Positions 17,550-26,809 of a DNA stretch of 45,435 nucleotides are shown one piece after another (within the stretch, counting starts at the first letter, position 1; each line of letters opens with the position of its first letter). Source of the stretch: Chloroflexota bacterium (GTDB taxonomy: Bacteria > Vulcanimicrobiota > JAMCWD01); NCBI GenBank assembly GCA_023475345.1, contig JAMCWD010000013.1:1-45435 (forward strand), given 5' to 3'. Under the pieces are notes generated by a model, which saw nothing but the letters and a program-made list of their open reading frames with translations, made no database searches and was not told the DNA's origin. Position numbers and translations under genes: made by a program.

Positions 17550-19373
17550 TTACCGGTAAACTTTATTCATGGCGCGAATTTTAAAAAGGCCTTTACCAAT
17601 ATTCTCCGCCGCAATAGAGACTCTCCAATAGGGGCCCCAACTCACATATTCATCCTGAACACTGTTCTTAACAACTTCAGAAAAATAAGTTTGCAGATCC
17701 CTCACTGCTAATTCCTTGCTCAAATCATTTGCGGCATCTATCCAGGCATTGACAACTACCTCGCGCCTGGGATTCTGCTGATCCCAACCGACGCGCACTT
17801 CAGCCATCAGGCTTGCAATTTTCTGCTTCAGCCGTTCGGCATTGGCTGCATCTTTTTTTGATTCATATACATCCAGTATCCGCTTCAGGAATTCGATTTT
17901 TTCACGGCTCTGGATGAACGAATCGGCTATCCGTTCCGCAGCTTCCGGTTTTCCCCGTGAAATAGCAAAATCGCAGATATTACAACGCCATTCAAAATCT
18001 TTAGCCTCAATCTCAGCTTCCTTTTCGGCTTTCGAAGTTTTGAATATGGCCGCGAGATGCGATCCTTTTTCAATTCGTTTGAGGGCATCGTTGGCTTTTC
18101 CGTTTTCCACGTCCAGATATGCTTTACCTAACTGGGCATATCCATTTCCACATTCCTTTTCCTTATCAGAAAGTGCATATTTCTCTTCTGACGGGTATGA
18201 AATATGTCTCTTCTTGCTGCTGGCAATCCATTCGGTACAAAGTTTGGCGGATCTTTCAGCGTTTTCCATATCGCCAAGATAAATAAGGTCCTTGGTGATA
18301 TCGTTGAAACTGCTGCATACGCCGCCAATGGTACTAAAGGCGCCCATTTTAATATTGTCCAGCTCCTGGAAAGCTGTTTCGACTTCCCCTTTGATTATCA
18401 TCGCCTCGGCGGGTTCAGGGTCAGGACACGCGCAAGCATACCTCTTAGCTTCTGATATATTACCTCTGGATAATTGCAATTCGGCCAGATAGATATACAA
18501 CCAACTGTCAGGTTCTTTCAATCGTTTTGCAAGATTTTCTGCTGTTGTAAAGTCACCCTTCATGGCGAATGTCTTCGCAATTTCTGAAGTTTTATAGCTC
18601 TCCGGTGTATATTTTTCGAGGATTTTTTTCGCCCCTTCCAGGTCACCCGAGCGGACAGTTATCATCAGAATTTTCTCAGTTAGTCCCTTGCAACAGTATT
18701 CGTTCTTTTTCTTCTCATTCTTTATCTTCTCACTAATTAACATTGCGCCGTCAATGTCGCCGGCATCGGCTAAAATTCCTGAGAAAATTTCATTCCTTGT
18801 GTCTATATCTTCCCATGTACTCGTTCCTTTATATCCACCAACAGCAACTTGTTTCATCTTGACCAGGTCTTCGTCTGCGCCCGTAAAATCACCTACCATA
18901 ACCCTATGAGCGGCAATGTCCTCGAACGCCGTTGCTCTCCTGCCTTTGGAATCCGAGGTTTCCCCTGCTGTCGGGAGTTGTTCGGCAAGTTGCTCCGCCT
19001 GTTGGAATAGACGCTTCATCTTATCTTCCGTTGTTTTTTCAAGCCGTGCGATTTCTGCTTTGACCTGCCCGGCATTTGCCGCCTCCGGCACTGCTCCCAG
19101 ATATGCCCGAAACCAGACATTGGCTAAAAGTTCGTTCCCCGCCCGGGAATGAACCACTGCCAGGTTATACATGATTTGAGGCGACAGGTATGCCTTCTTC
19201 TGTGCCTGAGTGTAATAATTAATGGCCTGGGGCCAGTCTTTTTTCTGAGCGGCGTCCTTGCCTTTGTCCAGTAATTCCTGAGTCGTGAGCATTTTTTCCC
19301 GCGCCCAGCCCGCATGGACAAAGCACATCATAAATAAAATAATACATGCCAGTACAACATTCAATGTTCTCAT
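17550..19373 (-). CDS. Exported TPR-repeat protein
   Basis: This 607-residue protein starts with a signal peptide (about 1-24, ending CFVHAGWA). TPR-like helical pairs follow: a clear one near 30-95 (QELLDKGKDAAQKKDWPQAINYYTQAQ) and many looser ones built around GD, GN or DAG turns, for example AGDIDGAMLI and SGDLEGAKKIL. TPR arrays usually hold partners together, here in the periplasm or on the surface. The exact function is unknown. I start it at MRTLNVVL because GAGGGA precedes it. It lies 13 bases after the TPR gene at 19387-21000, so the two form an operon. Confidence 0.75.
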   Translation of the reverse strand: MRTLNVVLACIILFMMCFVHAGWAREKMLTTQELLDKGKDAAQKKDWPQAINYYTQAQKKAYLSPQIMYNLAVVHSRAGNELLANVWFRAYLGAVPEAANAGQVKAEIARLEKTTEDKMKRLFQQAEQLAEQLPTAGETSDSKGRRATAFEDIAAHRVMVGDFTGADEDLVKMKQVAVGGYKGTSTWEDIDTRNEIFSGILADAGDIDGAMLISEKIKNEKKKNEYCCKGLTEKILMITVRSGDLEGAKKILEKYTPESYKTSEIAKTFAMKGDFTTAENLAKRLKEPDSWLYIYLAELQLSRGNISEAKRYACACPDPEPAEAMIIKGEVETAFQELDNIKMGAFSTIGGVCSSFNDITKDLIYLGDMENAERSAKLCTEWIASSKKRHISYPSEEKYALSDKEKECGNGYAQLGKAYLDVENGKANDALKRIEKGSHLAAIFKTSKAEKEAEIEAKDFEWRCNICDFAISRGKPEAAERIADSFIQSREKIEFLKRILDVYESKKDAANAERLKQKIASLMAEVRVGWDQQNPRREVVVNAWIDAANDLSKELAVRDLQTYFSEVVKNSVQDEYVSWGPYWRVSIAAENIGKGLFKIRAMNKVYR

Positions 19374-19386
19374 ATTATCCCTCGTT

Positions 19387-21000
19387 TTATGGATTATTGC
19401 TTTTGCTTGACTGTTCCAGCGCCTGTAAAACCTGCCATCTGACGTCACCCAATCCAACGCGCATCATGGCGCGGTTATTTGCATCCGACTTTGCGGCTTC
19501 GCCTTCCGGTTTTGGTTTCCCCGCGGCTGTTTGAACATCTTCAAAGAAACACTGATCGGCGAAAAGCTTATCTGCGTTATCCAGCGCTTCCAGCGCGAAT
19601 TTGTAGTCCTTCAATATCAAAAAAGTCATGGCCTGGCCGCTGTAATCGGCAACCGCCGTGTAAAATTTCTTTTCGTCTTCAGAAGCCGCAGCCGATGGTT
19701 TGGCTTTTCTTGCCCAGTAAAGGTACTTCTGCATGGTTCTGGTCGTTTCCATGAGTTCTTTGTCGTTCGGATTCGTGATCATGGCGCGGTGAAACAATTC
19801 GCATGCGTTTTCGATGTCCCCTTTGCGAAGGGCATCTGTTGCGTCTATGAAAGAATATCTGGCATTGGTGAACCTTTCGCGTTCCTCCTGTGACTTTTTA
19901 GCGTCTTCGCGCACCTTTGCCAGGTCTTTTGCCAGGTCCATTGCATTCCGGACGAGCGGATTGTCCGGATTCTCAGCCTCTGCTTTCTTGAAGTATTCGA
20001 TGGCTGATGCGATGTCACCCTTCCTGAGATCATCGAATCCCTTGTCGTAATTTTCTCCTTTAGGAGTGCAGGATCCGGGCTGGACAGGGATGCGGCGCGG
20101 GTTCCCTTTCACGACATTGGGGTCAACCACGATCGGTTTATTGGGATCAAGAAAAGTGAGATCTACAGCCGATGAATCGCCCGATCCCGATGAAGTTCCT
20201 CCGGATTGTCCGCCGCCGGGAGCGCCGTAAGCACCCTGGCTTCCCATTTCTGCGGCTATTTGATCAATAATTTTTTCTACCTTCGGTTTTATTTCTGCAA
20301 TCCGGTTTTTGTCGGCCAGCTTCTGTTCAGCGATTTGTAAGCCATCTCTAATGTCCTTATTGTCCGGATCATAGGTCAATGCCTCGTTGTACTTCTGGAT
20401 AGCAAGAGTTATATTGCCTTCACGACAAGCTTTATTACCCAGTTCGGCAAACGCTTTAGAAAGATTCCTGCGTAAGACTTTAGCATCATTCTCGTTCGGA
20501 TTATAGGCCAATGCCTCTTTGTATTTCTGGACAGCAAGAGTGAAATTGCCTTCACTATAAGCCTTATTACCCAGGGTGGCAGCCGCTACAGTAATATTCT
20601 TCCGTATGACTTTATTGTTGGGGTCCAGGCGAAAGGCTTCACAATAAAGTTTATAAGCAATTTCATTTTCGCCTTTTTTTTCATATTCCACAGCCTTGTT
20701 GTTCACCTCAACAGCCCGTTGGTTGTTGGTTTGTCCGGAATTCATGCCGCTAAATATAGCATTGAGGATATTTATGATAGGATTGCCGCCGCTTCCGCCG
20801 CTGTCATCACTGTCACTACCGCCGCCGCCCATGTGCGGGCATGTCTCCCCGGCCGGGATCAGCCGACCACACTTTGTGCAGTATGTCCCGACTAATTTCC
20901 CTTCCTCATCCGCGTATGCCGTTCCCGCCAGCGGATATAAAATTCCGCCGATACACAGCAATGCAAGTACCAGAATTGCCATTAAGAAACGGGTTTTCAT
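19387..21000 (-). CDS. Exported TPR protein with N-terminal zinc-ribbon-like motif
   Basis: This 537-residue protein has a signal peptide (about 1-30, ending AGTAYADE). Directly after it comes CTKCGRLIPAGETCPH, a four-ligand zinc-ribbon-like motif, and a Gly/Ser/Asp linker. At least three TPR units follow (for example NKAYSEGNFTLAVQKYKEAL and NKACREGNITLAIQKYNEAL), then a Gly-rich linker and more TPRs (KGDIASAIEYFKKAE and KGDIENACELFHRA). The start follows a strong AAGGAGG. It is first in a two-gene operon with the next TPR gene. Function is unknown; assembly of a surface complex is a guess. Confidence 0.75.
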   Translation of the reverse strand: MKTRFLMAILVLALLCIGGILYPLAGTAYADEEGKLVGTYCTKCGRLIPAGETCPHMGGGGSDSDDSGGSGGNPIINILNAIFSGMNSGQTNNQRAVEVNNKAVEYEKKGENEIAYKLYCEAFRLDPNNKVIRKNITVAAATLGNKAYSEGNFTLAVQKYKEALAYNPNENDAKVLRRNLSKAFAELGNKACREGNITLAIQKYNEALTYDPDNKDIRDGLQIAEQKLADKNRIAEIKPKVEKIIDQIAAEMGSQGAYGAPGGGQSGGTSSGSGDSSAVDLTFLDPNKPIVVDPNVVKGNPRRIPVQPGSCTPKGENYDKGFDDLRKGDIASAIEYFKKAEAENPDNPLVRNAMDLAKDLAKVREDAKKSQEERERFTNARYSFIDATDALRKGDIENACELFHRAMITNPNDKELMETTRTMQKYLYWARKAKPSAAASEDEKKFYTAVADYSGQAMTFLILKDYKFALEALDNADKLFADQCFFEDVQTAAGKPKPEGEAAKSDANNRAMMRVGLGDVRWQVLQALEQSSKSNNP

Positions 21001-21344
21001 AAGGTTCCTCCTTTTTGAAATAAAATTAAACACAATCATGGGCCGGCTGTGTAGAAGCTGAATCTAATGCAGTGTAGAAGCTGAACCTGATAACGAAGAA
21101 AATAAATCAGAATTTTCCAAATTCGTTCCCGAAGAGCCGCATGATCTCCTTCCCTTATAAAAGACGCCCTTATTGAACAAACCTGATATACAAAACAAAT
21201 CGAAAGATTTGCTTATTTGATTTTAAAACAAGCGGGAAACATTGTCAACGCACAGTACAAGTCCGTAACATGCCGGATTGAGACTTATTTTCACAGGCGG
21301 CATCCGGGGATTATCTTCCCGGCGGCCAGCAGGGAATTATTGAG
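21001..21344. other. Gene-free region upstream of the TPR operon, with a direct repeat
   Basis: No protein gene is evident. GTGTAGAAGCTGAA occurs at 21049-21062 and again at 21072-21085, a 23-base period, about 50-85 bases upstream of the minus-strand TPR operon. Bases 21170-21240 are AT-rich. The rest shows no structure I can name. Confidence 0.45.
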
Positions 21345-23642
21345 TTAAAATCCGGCGTGCTTTAATTTTTCGGCCCCTATGACCGCCTGTCCCAGCGAGA
21401 TCCCGCCGTCGTTCGTCGGGACCTGTGAGTGTACCAGCACTTTGAATCCTTCATCTTCAAGATGCCGGACGGCAAGACCCAGGAGGAGCATGTTCTGAAA
21501 AACGCCCCCGGAAAGGACAACCCTGTCAAGCCCGCTTTCTTCTCTAACCCTGGCGCAGCCTTCTTTAATCATGAGCGCCACAGTATTATGAAAGACCCCC
21601 GAGATTTCGGATACCGGCTTCTTTTTCAAAATCTCCCACAACATCGCCTCGATGGCCGGTGTGGGATCAACCTGTAGGGGGAAGGCGTCGCCTGTGATCT
21701 TGAATGGGTATGAGCGGTCGGTAATTTTTTCCGCGGCCTGTTCGAGTTCCATTGCGGCCTGTGCCTCGTAATGCGATTCGAGCCTGATCCCCAGCAGGGC
21801 CGATACTGCATCGAAGAGCCTTCCCATGCTGGATGTCGGGGGTGAGGAGACGCCGGTTTTCAGCATCTTCAAAAGTACAGGCCAGTTATCGGAGGTTATT
21901 TTCGAAACACAACCCAGTGGAAGATCAACCAGCAGTTCTCCCGACAGGGGGTATAGATATGCAAGTGCCATGCGCCAGGGTTCCCAGGCCGCCCTGTCGC
22001 CGCCTAAAAGGGGCGTGTATTTCAGGTGGAGGAGCCTTTTATAAGATTTAAAATCGGCGGTCATCCATTCCCCGCCCCATATCGCCCCGTCTTCGCCGTA
22101 GCCCGTCCCGTCGGCGGATACCCCGATTACAGGCCCTTCTTCTCCCCTTTCCGCCAGTACCGAAACTATATGGGCATGGTGATGCTGGACCCCGATTTTC
22201 GGGATGTCCCCGGTTTCTTCGAGGGCGAATCTGGTGCTCCGGTAATCGGGGTGGAGGTCGTACGCGACGGCTTCGGGGGAGAGCCTGAAAATTTCCTTGA
22301 AATGGTTCAGGGAATGGCGGAAGGCGTCCATCGTTTCGGGGTTTTTCAAATCGCCGATATGTTGTGATATATACGCCCTGTCGTCTTTCAGGATACAAAA
22401 GGCGTTTTTAAGCTCGCCGCCGCAGGCAAGCACAGTTTTTTGAGATTTCCACGGGAGTACCAGCGGGTCGGGCGCGTAGCCCCTCGATCTCCGTATAACG
22501 TAAGGGCGGTCACTGAAAGTGCGGGCCACAGAATCATCACAACGGGCGTAGATCTCCCTGTTATGGAGCAGGAGGTAATCGACTGCGGGAGCAAGCTGTT
22601 CTCTGGCTTCGTCATCCCGGTAAATTATAGGCTCGTCGGAGAAGTTGCCGCTTGTCATAACCAGCGGCCTGTTTACTTTTTTCATTAACAGGTGGTGGAG
22701 CGGGGTATAGGGGAGCATTATCCCGAGGGTATTCTGGCCGGGCGCTACTTCTTTCGAGACGCCCGAATCTTTTTTCATGGGAGCGATGACGACGGGGCGG
22801 ATGAAGCTTGTTAGCAGATCCCTGTCCGCATCGGTCAGATCGCAGAGAGATTCCGCCCGCTCAAGGTCGGGCGCCATAATCGCGAAAGGCTTTTCCTCCC
22901 GGCGTTTCCTGCTGCGAAGCCGTATTACGGCGTCGGTATCGGTTGAGTCGCAGGCAAGGTGGAAGCCGCCCAGCCCTTTAATCAAAGCCGATTTTCCGGC
23001 GAGCAGTTCTTTTCCAAGGAAGCCTATCGGGTCGCCTGTTTCTATTTTTGTCCCGTCGCTTTTATAAAGGGACGGCAGAGGGCCGCACCTCCGGCAGGCG
23101 TTTGGCTGGGCATGGAACCTCCTGTCCTCCGGGTCGTAGTACTGGGCTTTGCATACCGGGCACATTTCAAACGGCGCCATGGTTGTATTTTTGCGATCAT
23201 ACGGGATCCTGAGGGTGATGGTGAACCTGGGCCCGCAGTTGGTACAATTTATGAAAGGGTATCCTTCCCTGTAATCTCCGGGCGTTAACATCTCCCGCAA
23301 GCAGTCGGGACATGTGGCTATGTCGGGTGAGATGAGAGCCTGCGTGGTGTCGAGGCTCCGGCTTTCCCTTATGCTGAATTCTTTTTCGCCTTCAGGCTCT
23401 TCCCATGATTTTTGAATTTTCAAGATCCTGGCCCTGGGTGGGGGCGATCCGGTGAGGGTTTTTTCAAAATTAAGGATCTCGTCTTCGGAACCTTCCAGGA
23501 CTATTTCCACGCCCCGGCTGTCGTTAAGCACATAGCCTTTCAGGCCGAGCCTCCGGGCAGCGCCGTAAACGAAAGGGCGGAACCCCACACCCTGGACTAT
23601 CCCTTCAACGCGGAACCTGGCCCGGCGGACATCAGGAGACAT
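21345..23642 (-). CDS. hypF: Hydrogenase maturation carbamoyltransferase HypF
   Basis: HypF makes the cyanide ligands of the [NiFe]-hydrogenase active site from carbamoyl phosphate, working with HypE. All parts are present. They are the acylphosphatase domain (VEGIVQGVGFRPFVYG), zinc fingers (CPDC, CTNCGPRFT, CPVC, CRRC), a YrdC-like domain (GLGGFHLACDSTD) and a Kae1-like C-terminal domain (VQHHHAHIVSVLAE, VLSGGVFQN). At 765 residues it is normal. I start at MSPDVRR, which overlaps the end of the protease gene by 11 bases; an ATG ten codons upstream is possible. No hydrogenase structural genes lie in this window. Confidence 0.97.
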   Translation of the reverse strand: MSPDVRRARFRVEGIVQGVGFRPFVYGAARRLGLKGYVLNDSRGVEIVLEGSEDEILNFEKTLTGSPPPRARILKIQKSWEEPEGEKEFSIRESRSLDTTQALISPDIATCPDCLREMLTPGDYREGYPFINCTNCGPRFTITLRIPYDRKNTTMAPFEMCPVCKAQYYDPEDRRFHAQPNACRRCGPLPSLYKSDGTKIETGDPIGFLGKELLAGKSALIKGLGGFHLACDSTDTDAVIRLRSRKRREEKPFAIMAPDLERAESLCDLTDADRDLLTSFIRPVVIAPMKKDSGVSKEVAPGQNTLGIMLPYTPLHHLLMKKVNRPLVMTSGNFSDEPIIYRDDEAREQLAPAVDYLLLHNREIYARCDDSVARTFSDRPYVIRRSRGYAPDPLVLPWKSQKTVLACGGELKNAFCILKDDRAYISQHIGDLKNPETMDAFRHSLNHFKEIFRLSPEAVAYDLHPDYRSTRFALEETGDIPKIGVQHHHAHIVSVLAERGEEGPVIGVSADGTGYGEDGAIWGGEWMTADFKSYKRLLHLKYTPLLGGDRAAWEPWRMALAYLYPLSGELLVDLPLGCVSKITSDNWPVLLKMLKTGVSSPPTSSMGRLFDAVSALLGIRLESHYEAQAAMELEQAAEKITDRSYPFKITGDAFPLQVDPTPAIEAMLWEILKKKPVSEISGVFHNTVALMIKEGCARVREESGLDRVVLSGGVFQNMLLLGLAVRHLEDEGFKVLVHSQVPTNDGGISLGQAVIGAEKLKHAGF

Positions 23643-24150
23643 CGGGCATGTCACCTTCTTCGCCGAGGACATCGTATTCTTTAAAAAGCCCTGTTATTTT
23701 CTGAAGAAGCCCCGGGTAAGCGGCACTGATTTTATCGGATAGATCTTCGGTGATCTCAAGGTCGAACCTGACGCGGATGCCGAACACCGTAATTTCCGAA
23801 GGAAGCGAAAGCCCCATCTTTTTCCCGACTTTAATTGCGCCGAGAAGGTTTGCCCGGTGGGGGGATTCAAGCATCGCATGCTTCAGCAATTCTTCAAGCG
23901 TGAAGACCATAAGATCGCCTTCTTCGCCCTCTTCGACCTGGATGGCATCTACTATAAACGCACGGCTGAAACCCACCATCTTTTCCATCAGGTCGAAACT
24001 ATGGAAAGCTCCCGTAACAACTGTAACCCCTTCCGATTCCAGGCGGGGTCTTAGCTCTTCTACAATGAGTGGGCCGATGCCGTCATCGCCCAGGATGGTG
24101 TTGCCCAGGCCGATGACTACAACTTTGCCGCCGGTTCCGTCAGGGTTCAT
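23632..24150 (-). CDS. [NiFe]-hydrogenase maturation endopeptidase (HyaD/HycI family)
   Basis: This endopeptidase clips the C-terminal tail of the hydrogenase large subunit after nickel insertion. It shows GLGNTILGDDGIGP at the N-terminus, where the usual metal-binding Glu position reads Asp (DDG), then FIVDAIQ with the second acidic ligand and SPHRANL with the histidine. Its 172 residues fit the family. It starts with GGAAAGG eight bases upstream and runs into hypF, so the two are co-expressed. Which hydrogenase it serves cannot be told from this window. Confidence 0.9.
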   Translation of the reverse strand: MNPDGTGGKVVVIGLGNTILGDDGIGPLIVEELRPRLESEGVTVVTGAFHSFDLMEKMVGFSRAFIVDAIQVEEGEEGDLMVFTLEELLKHAMLESPHRANLLGAIKVGKKMGLSLPSEITVFGIRVRFDLEITEDLSDKISAAYPGLLQKITGLFKEYDVLGEEGDMPDVS

Positions 24151-24256
24151 GATTCAGCCTTTCCGCATAAAATTAACGCTTTGTTTTTTTGATGCTTCTT
24201 CAAAACGATAGTTTCTCCTTGAAGGAAGCGCATCCGGTAAAGGCGAAAAACCCGTC

Positions 24257-25306
24257 ATGGACATGTCCCAGCAAATAAGGATGAGCCAGGATCAGCGCAT
24301 GTACCTGGGGATGATTGTCTCCCAGGTCATGGAGCTTTCTTCTAAAGATTTCTGGAAGATGGTAAAAGACCTCGAAGAAGACCCCCTTTTCATAAAGTTA
24401 TATTCTTTAAAATCCGGGGGCAGGAACGCCATAAAGATAAATCCGCGCAGGTTCCTGCTGGAGCTTGACGAGGGGATTAAAAGTTCCGCCGGGGTGTGGC
24501 AGGACAACGTGGAGAATTACCTGGAGGGCAGGGAAGCCCTGATTAAAAAATTGAAAGCCCTCGGGCCTGATAAATTTACAACGCTTTTCCTTTCGGGCGA
24601 TGCCTCCCCGCTTGAAGTATCTGAAGCAACCGGCCTTTCCCCTGAAGAAGTCAGGCTTTTTCAAAATGAAGTGCTGGACAACATATTCATCGATGATCAG
24701 TTTACGCCCGAGCCCGGGCCCGTCCCGGCGGCAATTAAAGAACTTGTCGGCGTGGTTGAGATCCAGGGCAGGACCCCGGTCTTCCAGCCTGTACAGGAAA
24801 AGGAGCGATACCTGGTTTACGGTGAAAATGTCGAAGCCGCCGCCCGTGAAGGCGTTCTTACCGATAAAGAGATAGGCCGGATACCCGATGTTTTGAGGAA
24901 AGCGAATTTCATCAACATGCGGCTGAATATGATCTCGATAATAGCCGCGTACCTTGTGGATTTTCAGAGGCCGTACATCCTTACCGGCGATAAAAAAAAG
25001 CTGGCGGTACTCGAAGGCAAAGAGCTTGCCGGGAAGCTGGATATAGACCCCGGCTGGCTTTCACGGCTGATAAAAGGCAAGGTGGTAAGGACGCCGGCAG
25101 GCGAGATTCCGCTTTCCCGCCTTTTCATGACAAGGAGAAAAGCAAAAAAAGAGCAGGGGAAAGATCTCCTGAAAAGGCTTTTGAATACATATCCCGCCAG
25201 GCGTCCCAGCGACAGGGTGTTGTGTGAGGAAATAGCATCCCGGTTCGGTGTAAAGGTTTCAAGAAGGACGGTCAACCTCTGGCGGAAAGAGATGGAAGGT
25301 CAATAG
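24257..25306 (+). CDS. Short, divergent sigma-54 (RpoN)-like protein
   Basis: The N-terminus resembles sigma-54 region I: RMSQDQRMYLGMIVSQVMEL and KDLEEDPLF stand where RpoN has its glutamine-rich helix and ELEENPL. The C-terminus has the sigma-54 helix-turn-helix (ELAGKLDIDPGWLSRLIKGK and RTPAGEIPLSRLF). It also has an RpoN-box-like SRRTVNLWR in place of ARRTVAKYR. The middle is short, so the protein is 349 residues against about 450-500 for RpoN. It could be a bona fide variant sigma factor or a dominant regulator of sigma-54 promoters. It is divergent from the hydrogenase maturation pair. The start could be either of two ATGs six bases apart. Confidence 0.75.
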   Translation: MDMSQQIRMSQDQRMYLGMIVSQVMELSSKDFWKMVKDLEEDPLFIKLYSLKSGGRNAIKINPRRFLLELDEGIKSSAGVWQDNVENYLEGREALIKKLKALGPDKFTTLFLSGDASPLEVSEATGLSPEEVRLFQNEVLDNIFIDDQFTPEPGPVPAAIKELVGVVEIQGRTPVFQPVQEKERYLVYGENVEAAAREGVLTDKEIGRIPDVLRKANFINMRLNMISIIAAYLVDFQRPYILTGDKKKLAVLEGKELAGKLDIDPGWLSRLIKGKVVRTPAGEIPLSRLFMTRRKAKKEQGKDLLKRLLNTYPARRPSDRVLCEEIASRFGVKVSRRTVNLWRKEMEGQ

Positions 25307-25378
25307 GGGCTGAAAATCTGCCGGGTATTTTACATTGAGTGATTACAGGCATAAGGAAGGATTTGGGGAGGTAGAAGT

Positions 25379-25447
25379 ATGATCCTGCCGGAGGAATTCA
25401 AACCCCTGACTCGCCCGCCATGTGGACATAAATCGTGCAGGTCTTAA
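25379..25447 (+). CDS. Possible 22-residue small protein
   Basis: An ATG with GGGGAGG seven bases upstream opens a 22-codon frame (starts MILPEEFKPL, has two Cys) in an otherwise gene-free gap. The ribosome site is the main support. The sequence resembles nothing I know, so it may be chance. Confidence 0.2.
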   Translation: MILPEEFKPLTRPPCGHKSCRS

Positions 25448-25499
25448 TATCGGAGATTCAATCACTTCCTCAGTAAGTAGAGGACTGAAACCCTATTGA

Positions 25500-26714
25500 T
25501 TAATAATTTTTGGGGATACTCTTTTCTTCGCCGGTCAATAAATTTTTCATAATTACATTGCCATTATTATATGGTATAGTTTCAGATACTATAGGAGTAT
25601 TTTCTTTATAAAATGTTCCCCTAATTCCCCAAGGGTTACCATCTTTGTAAATTATTTCTGTGTCCTTCATTTCGAGGGGCTTCATTTCTTGTGCAATATC
25701 ATTGAGCATTTTGTTTGCTAACCATATTGAAAAATTTTTCTTAGCCTCCTCAACCGAAACAATTCTTTTTTGCTTACACTTTTGGCAAACTCCCTGCTTA
25801 ATTTCTTTTATCTGATAATCTGGTTCATTAACCCGTTTAATAGTTTTAGTCTTAACAAAACGCTTCAATGACTTTCCGCAATCTTCGCAAAGATAGACCG
25901 AGCCGTATTTAACAGTTATTAACTCATTAAGTTTTTGGTTATCGGACTGTATGGCTTCTTGGGCTTTTTTGTAATATTTTGAATTTTTAGGAGGAGGAGC
26001 AGATTGAGCAGGAGACGGCTTTTCCCCCATTGCTTCGGTTTCAAACCAAATACGATCAAAGATTGCATCTACAATAAAGTCACCGTTTTCACCAACAGCA
26101 TAATTTACACCAAGTTGAAATTTATTGTTTTTCCAATAATCAAAAGATTTGTTAGCTAAAACCCAACCTCTTCCTGGGATGTTCTCATAATCCCGACCTT
26201 CCCAGATTTCATCATAACTTATCGAAATTTTTGGGGTTCCTGGGGAAGGTTGATTATTAGGCCTGTAATACATAATCAAAGTATCGTTACCTGAAAATCC
26301 GGGGACAATAGCACTAAAACCCCTGTTTACAGGGCGGTATGAAAAAACTCCAGATTTTTTCTTTTTATCCAGAGTGTATTCATGGTCTGAAGTCCGCTCA
26401 ACCTTTACACCCAATGCTTTAGTATAAATGGATTTTTCATTTACAGCATTTGCTTTGACTATCGGGGCAGGGTTTTCTGCCTTAACTTTAGGCGAAGATG
26501 TGATTGGTGGGGGTGGAGGAGATGATGGGGGATTATGTTTTTCAAATAAGGATATAATCGATCCAAGAATAAAAAGAACAGCCAATATTACCAAACATCC
26601 CCCGCAACAACCAATATTTGCGGGCTTGCTTTTGTTTGGCTTACCGCAATTCGGGCAAGCCTCTGCGCTTTTGGATATTTCCTTTCCGCAATCCGGGCAT
26701 TTTATTAACGGCAT
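25500..26714 (-). CDS. Membrane-anchored zinc-ribbon protein, AT-rich gene
   Basis: The N-terminus is a zinc ribbon (CPDCGKEISKSAEACPNCG). Next come a single membrane helix (about 35-60, LVILAVLFILGSIISLF) and a proline-rich linker. Residues about 85-225 form a beta-rich domain of unknown type. Near 275-320 is a second four-cysteine set (CEDCG and CQKCK). Its base composition is much richer in A and T than the genes around it, which suggests horizontal acquisition. The start has GAGGAG upstream. Function is unknown; the layout fits a membrane-bound sensor or anchor. Confidence 0.7.
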   Translation of the reverse strand: MPLIKCPDCGKEISKSAEACPNCGKPNKSKPANIGCCGGCLVILAVLFILGSIISLFEKHNPPSSPPPPPITSSPKVKAENPAPIVKANAVNEKSIYTKALGVKVERTSDHEYTLDKKKKSGVFSYRPVNRGFSAIVPGFSGNDTLIMYYRPNNQPSPGTPKISISYDEIWEGRDYENIPGRGWVLANKSFDYWKNNKFQLGVNYAVGENGDFIVDAIFDRIWFETEAMGEKPSPAQSAPPPKNSKYYKKAQEAIQSDNQKLNELITVKYGSVYLCEDCGKSLKRFVKTKTIKRVNEPDYQIKEIKQGVCQKCKQKRIVSVEEAKKNFSIWLANKMLNDIAQEMKPLEMKDTEIIYKDGNPWGIRGTFYKENTPIVSETIPYNNGNVIMKNLLTGEEKSIPKNY

Positions 26715-26809
26715 TTTCTTTTCTCCTCTTTTAATTTTGTTATATTTTCTTTATAGTGATCTTCCCCCGGGGAAAAATGCCCATTAAGCCCGGGCTCCCT
26801 CGAACAAGC

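Noticed and set aside
25395..25420. A T-loop-like ATTCAAACCCC followed by GCCCGCCA, suggesting a tRNA 3' end or attachment-site fragment near the AT-rich gene
   Set aside because: The T-stem does not pair properly and no matching acceptor 5' strand is seen upstream. It is too weak to call.
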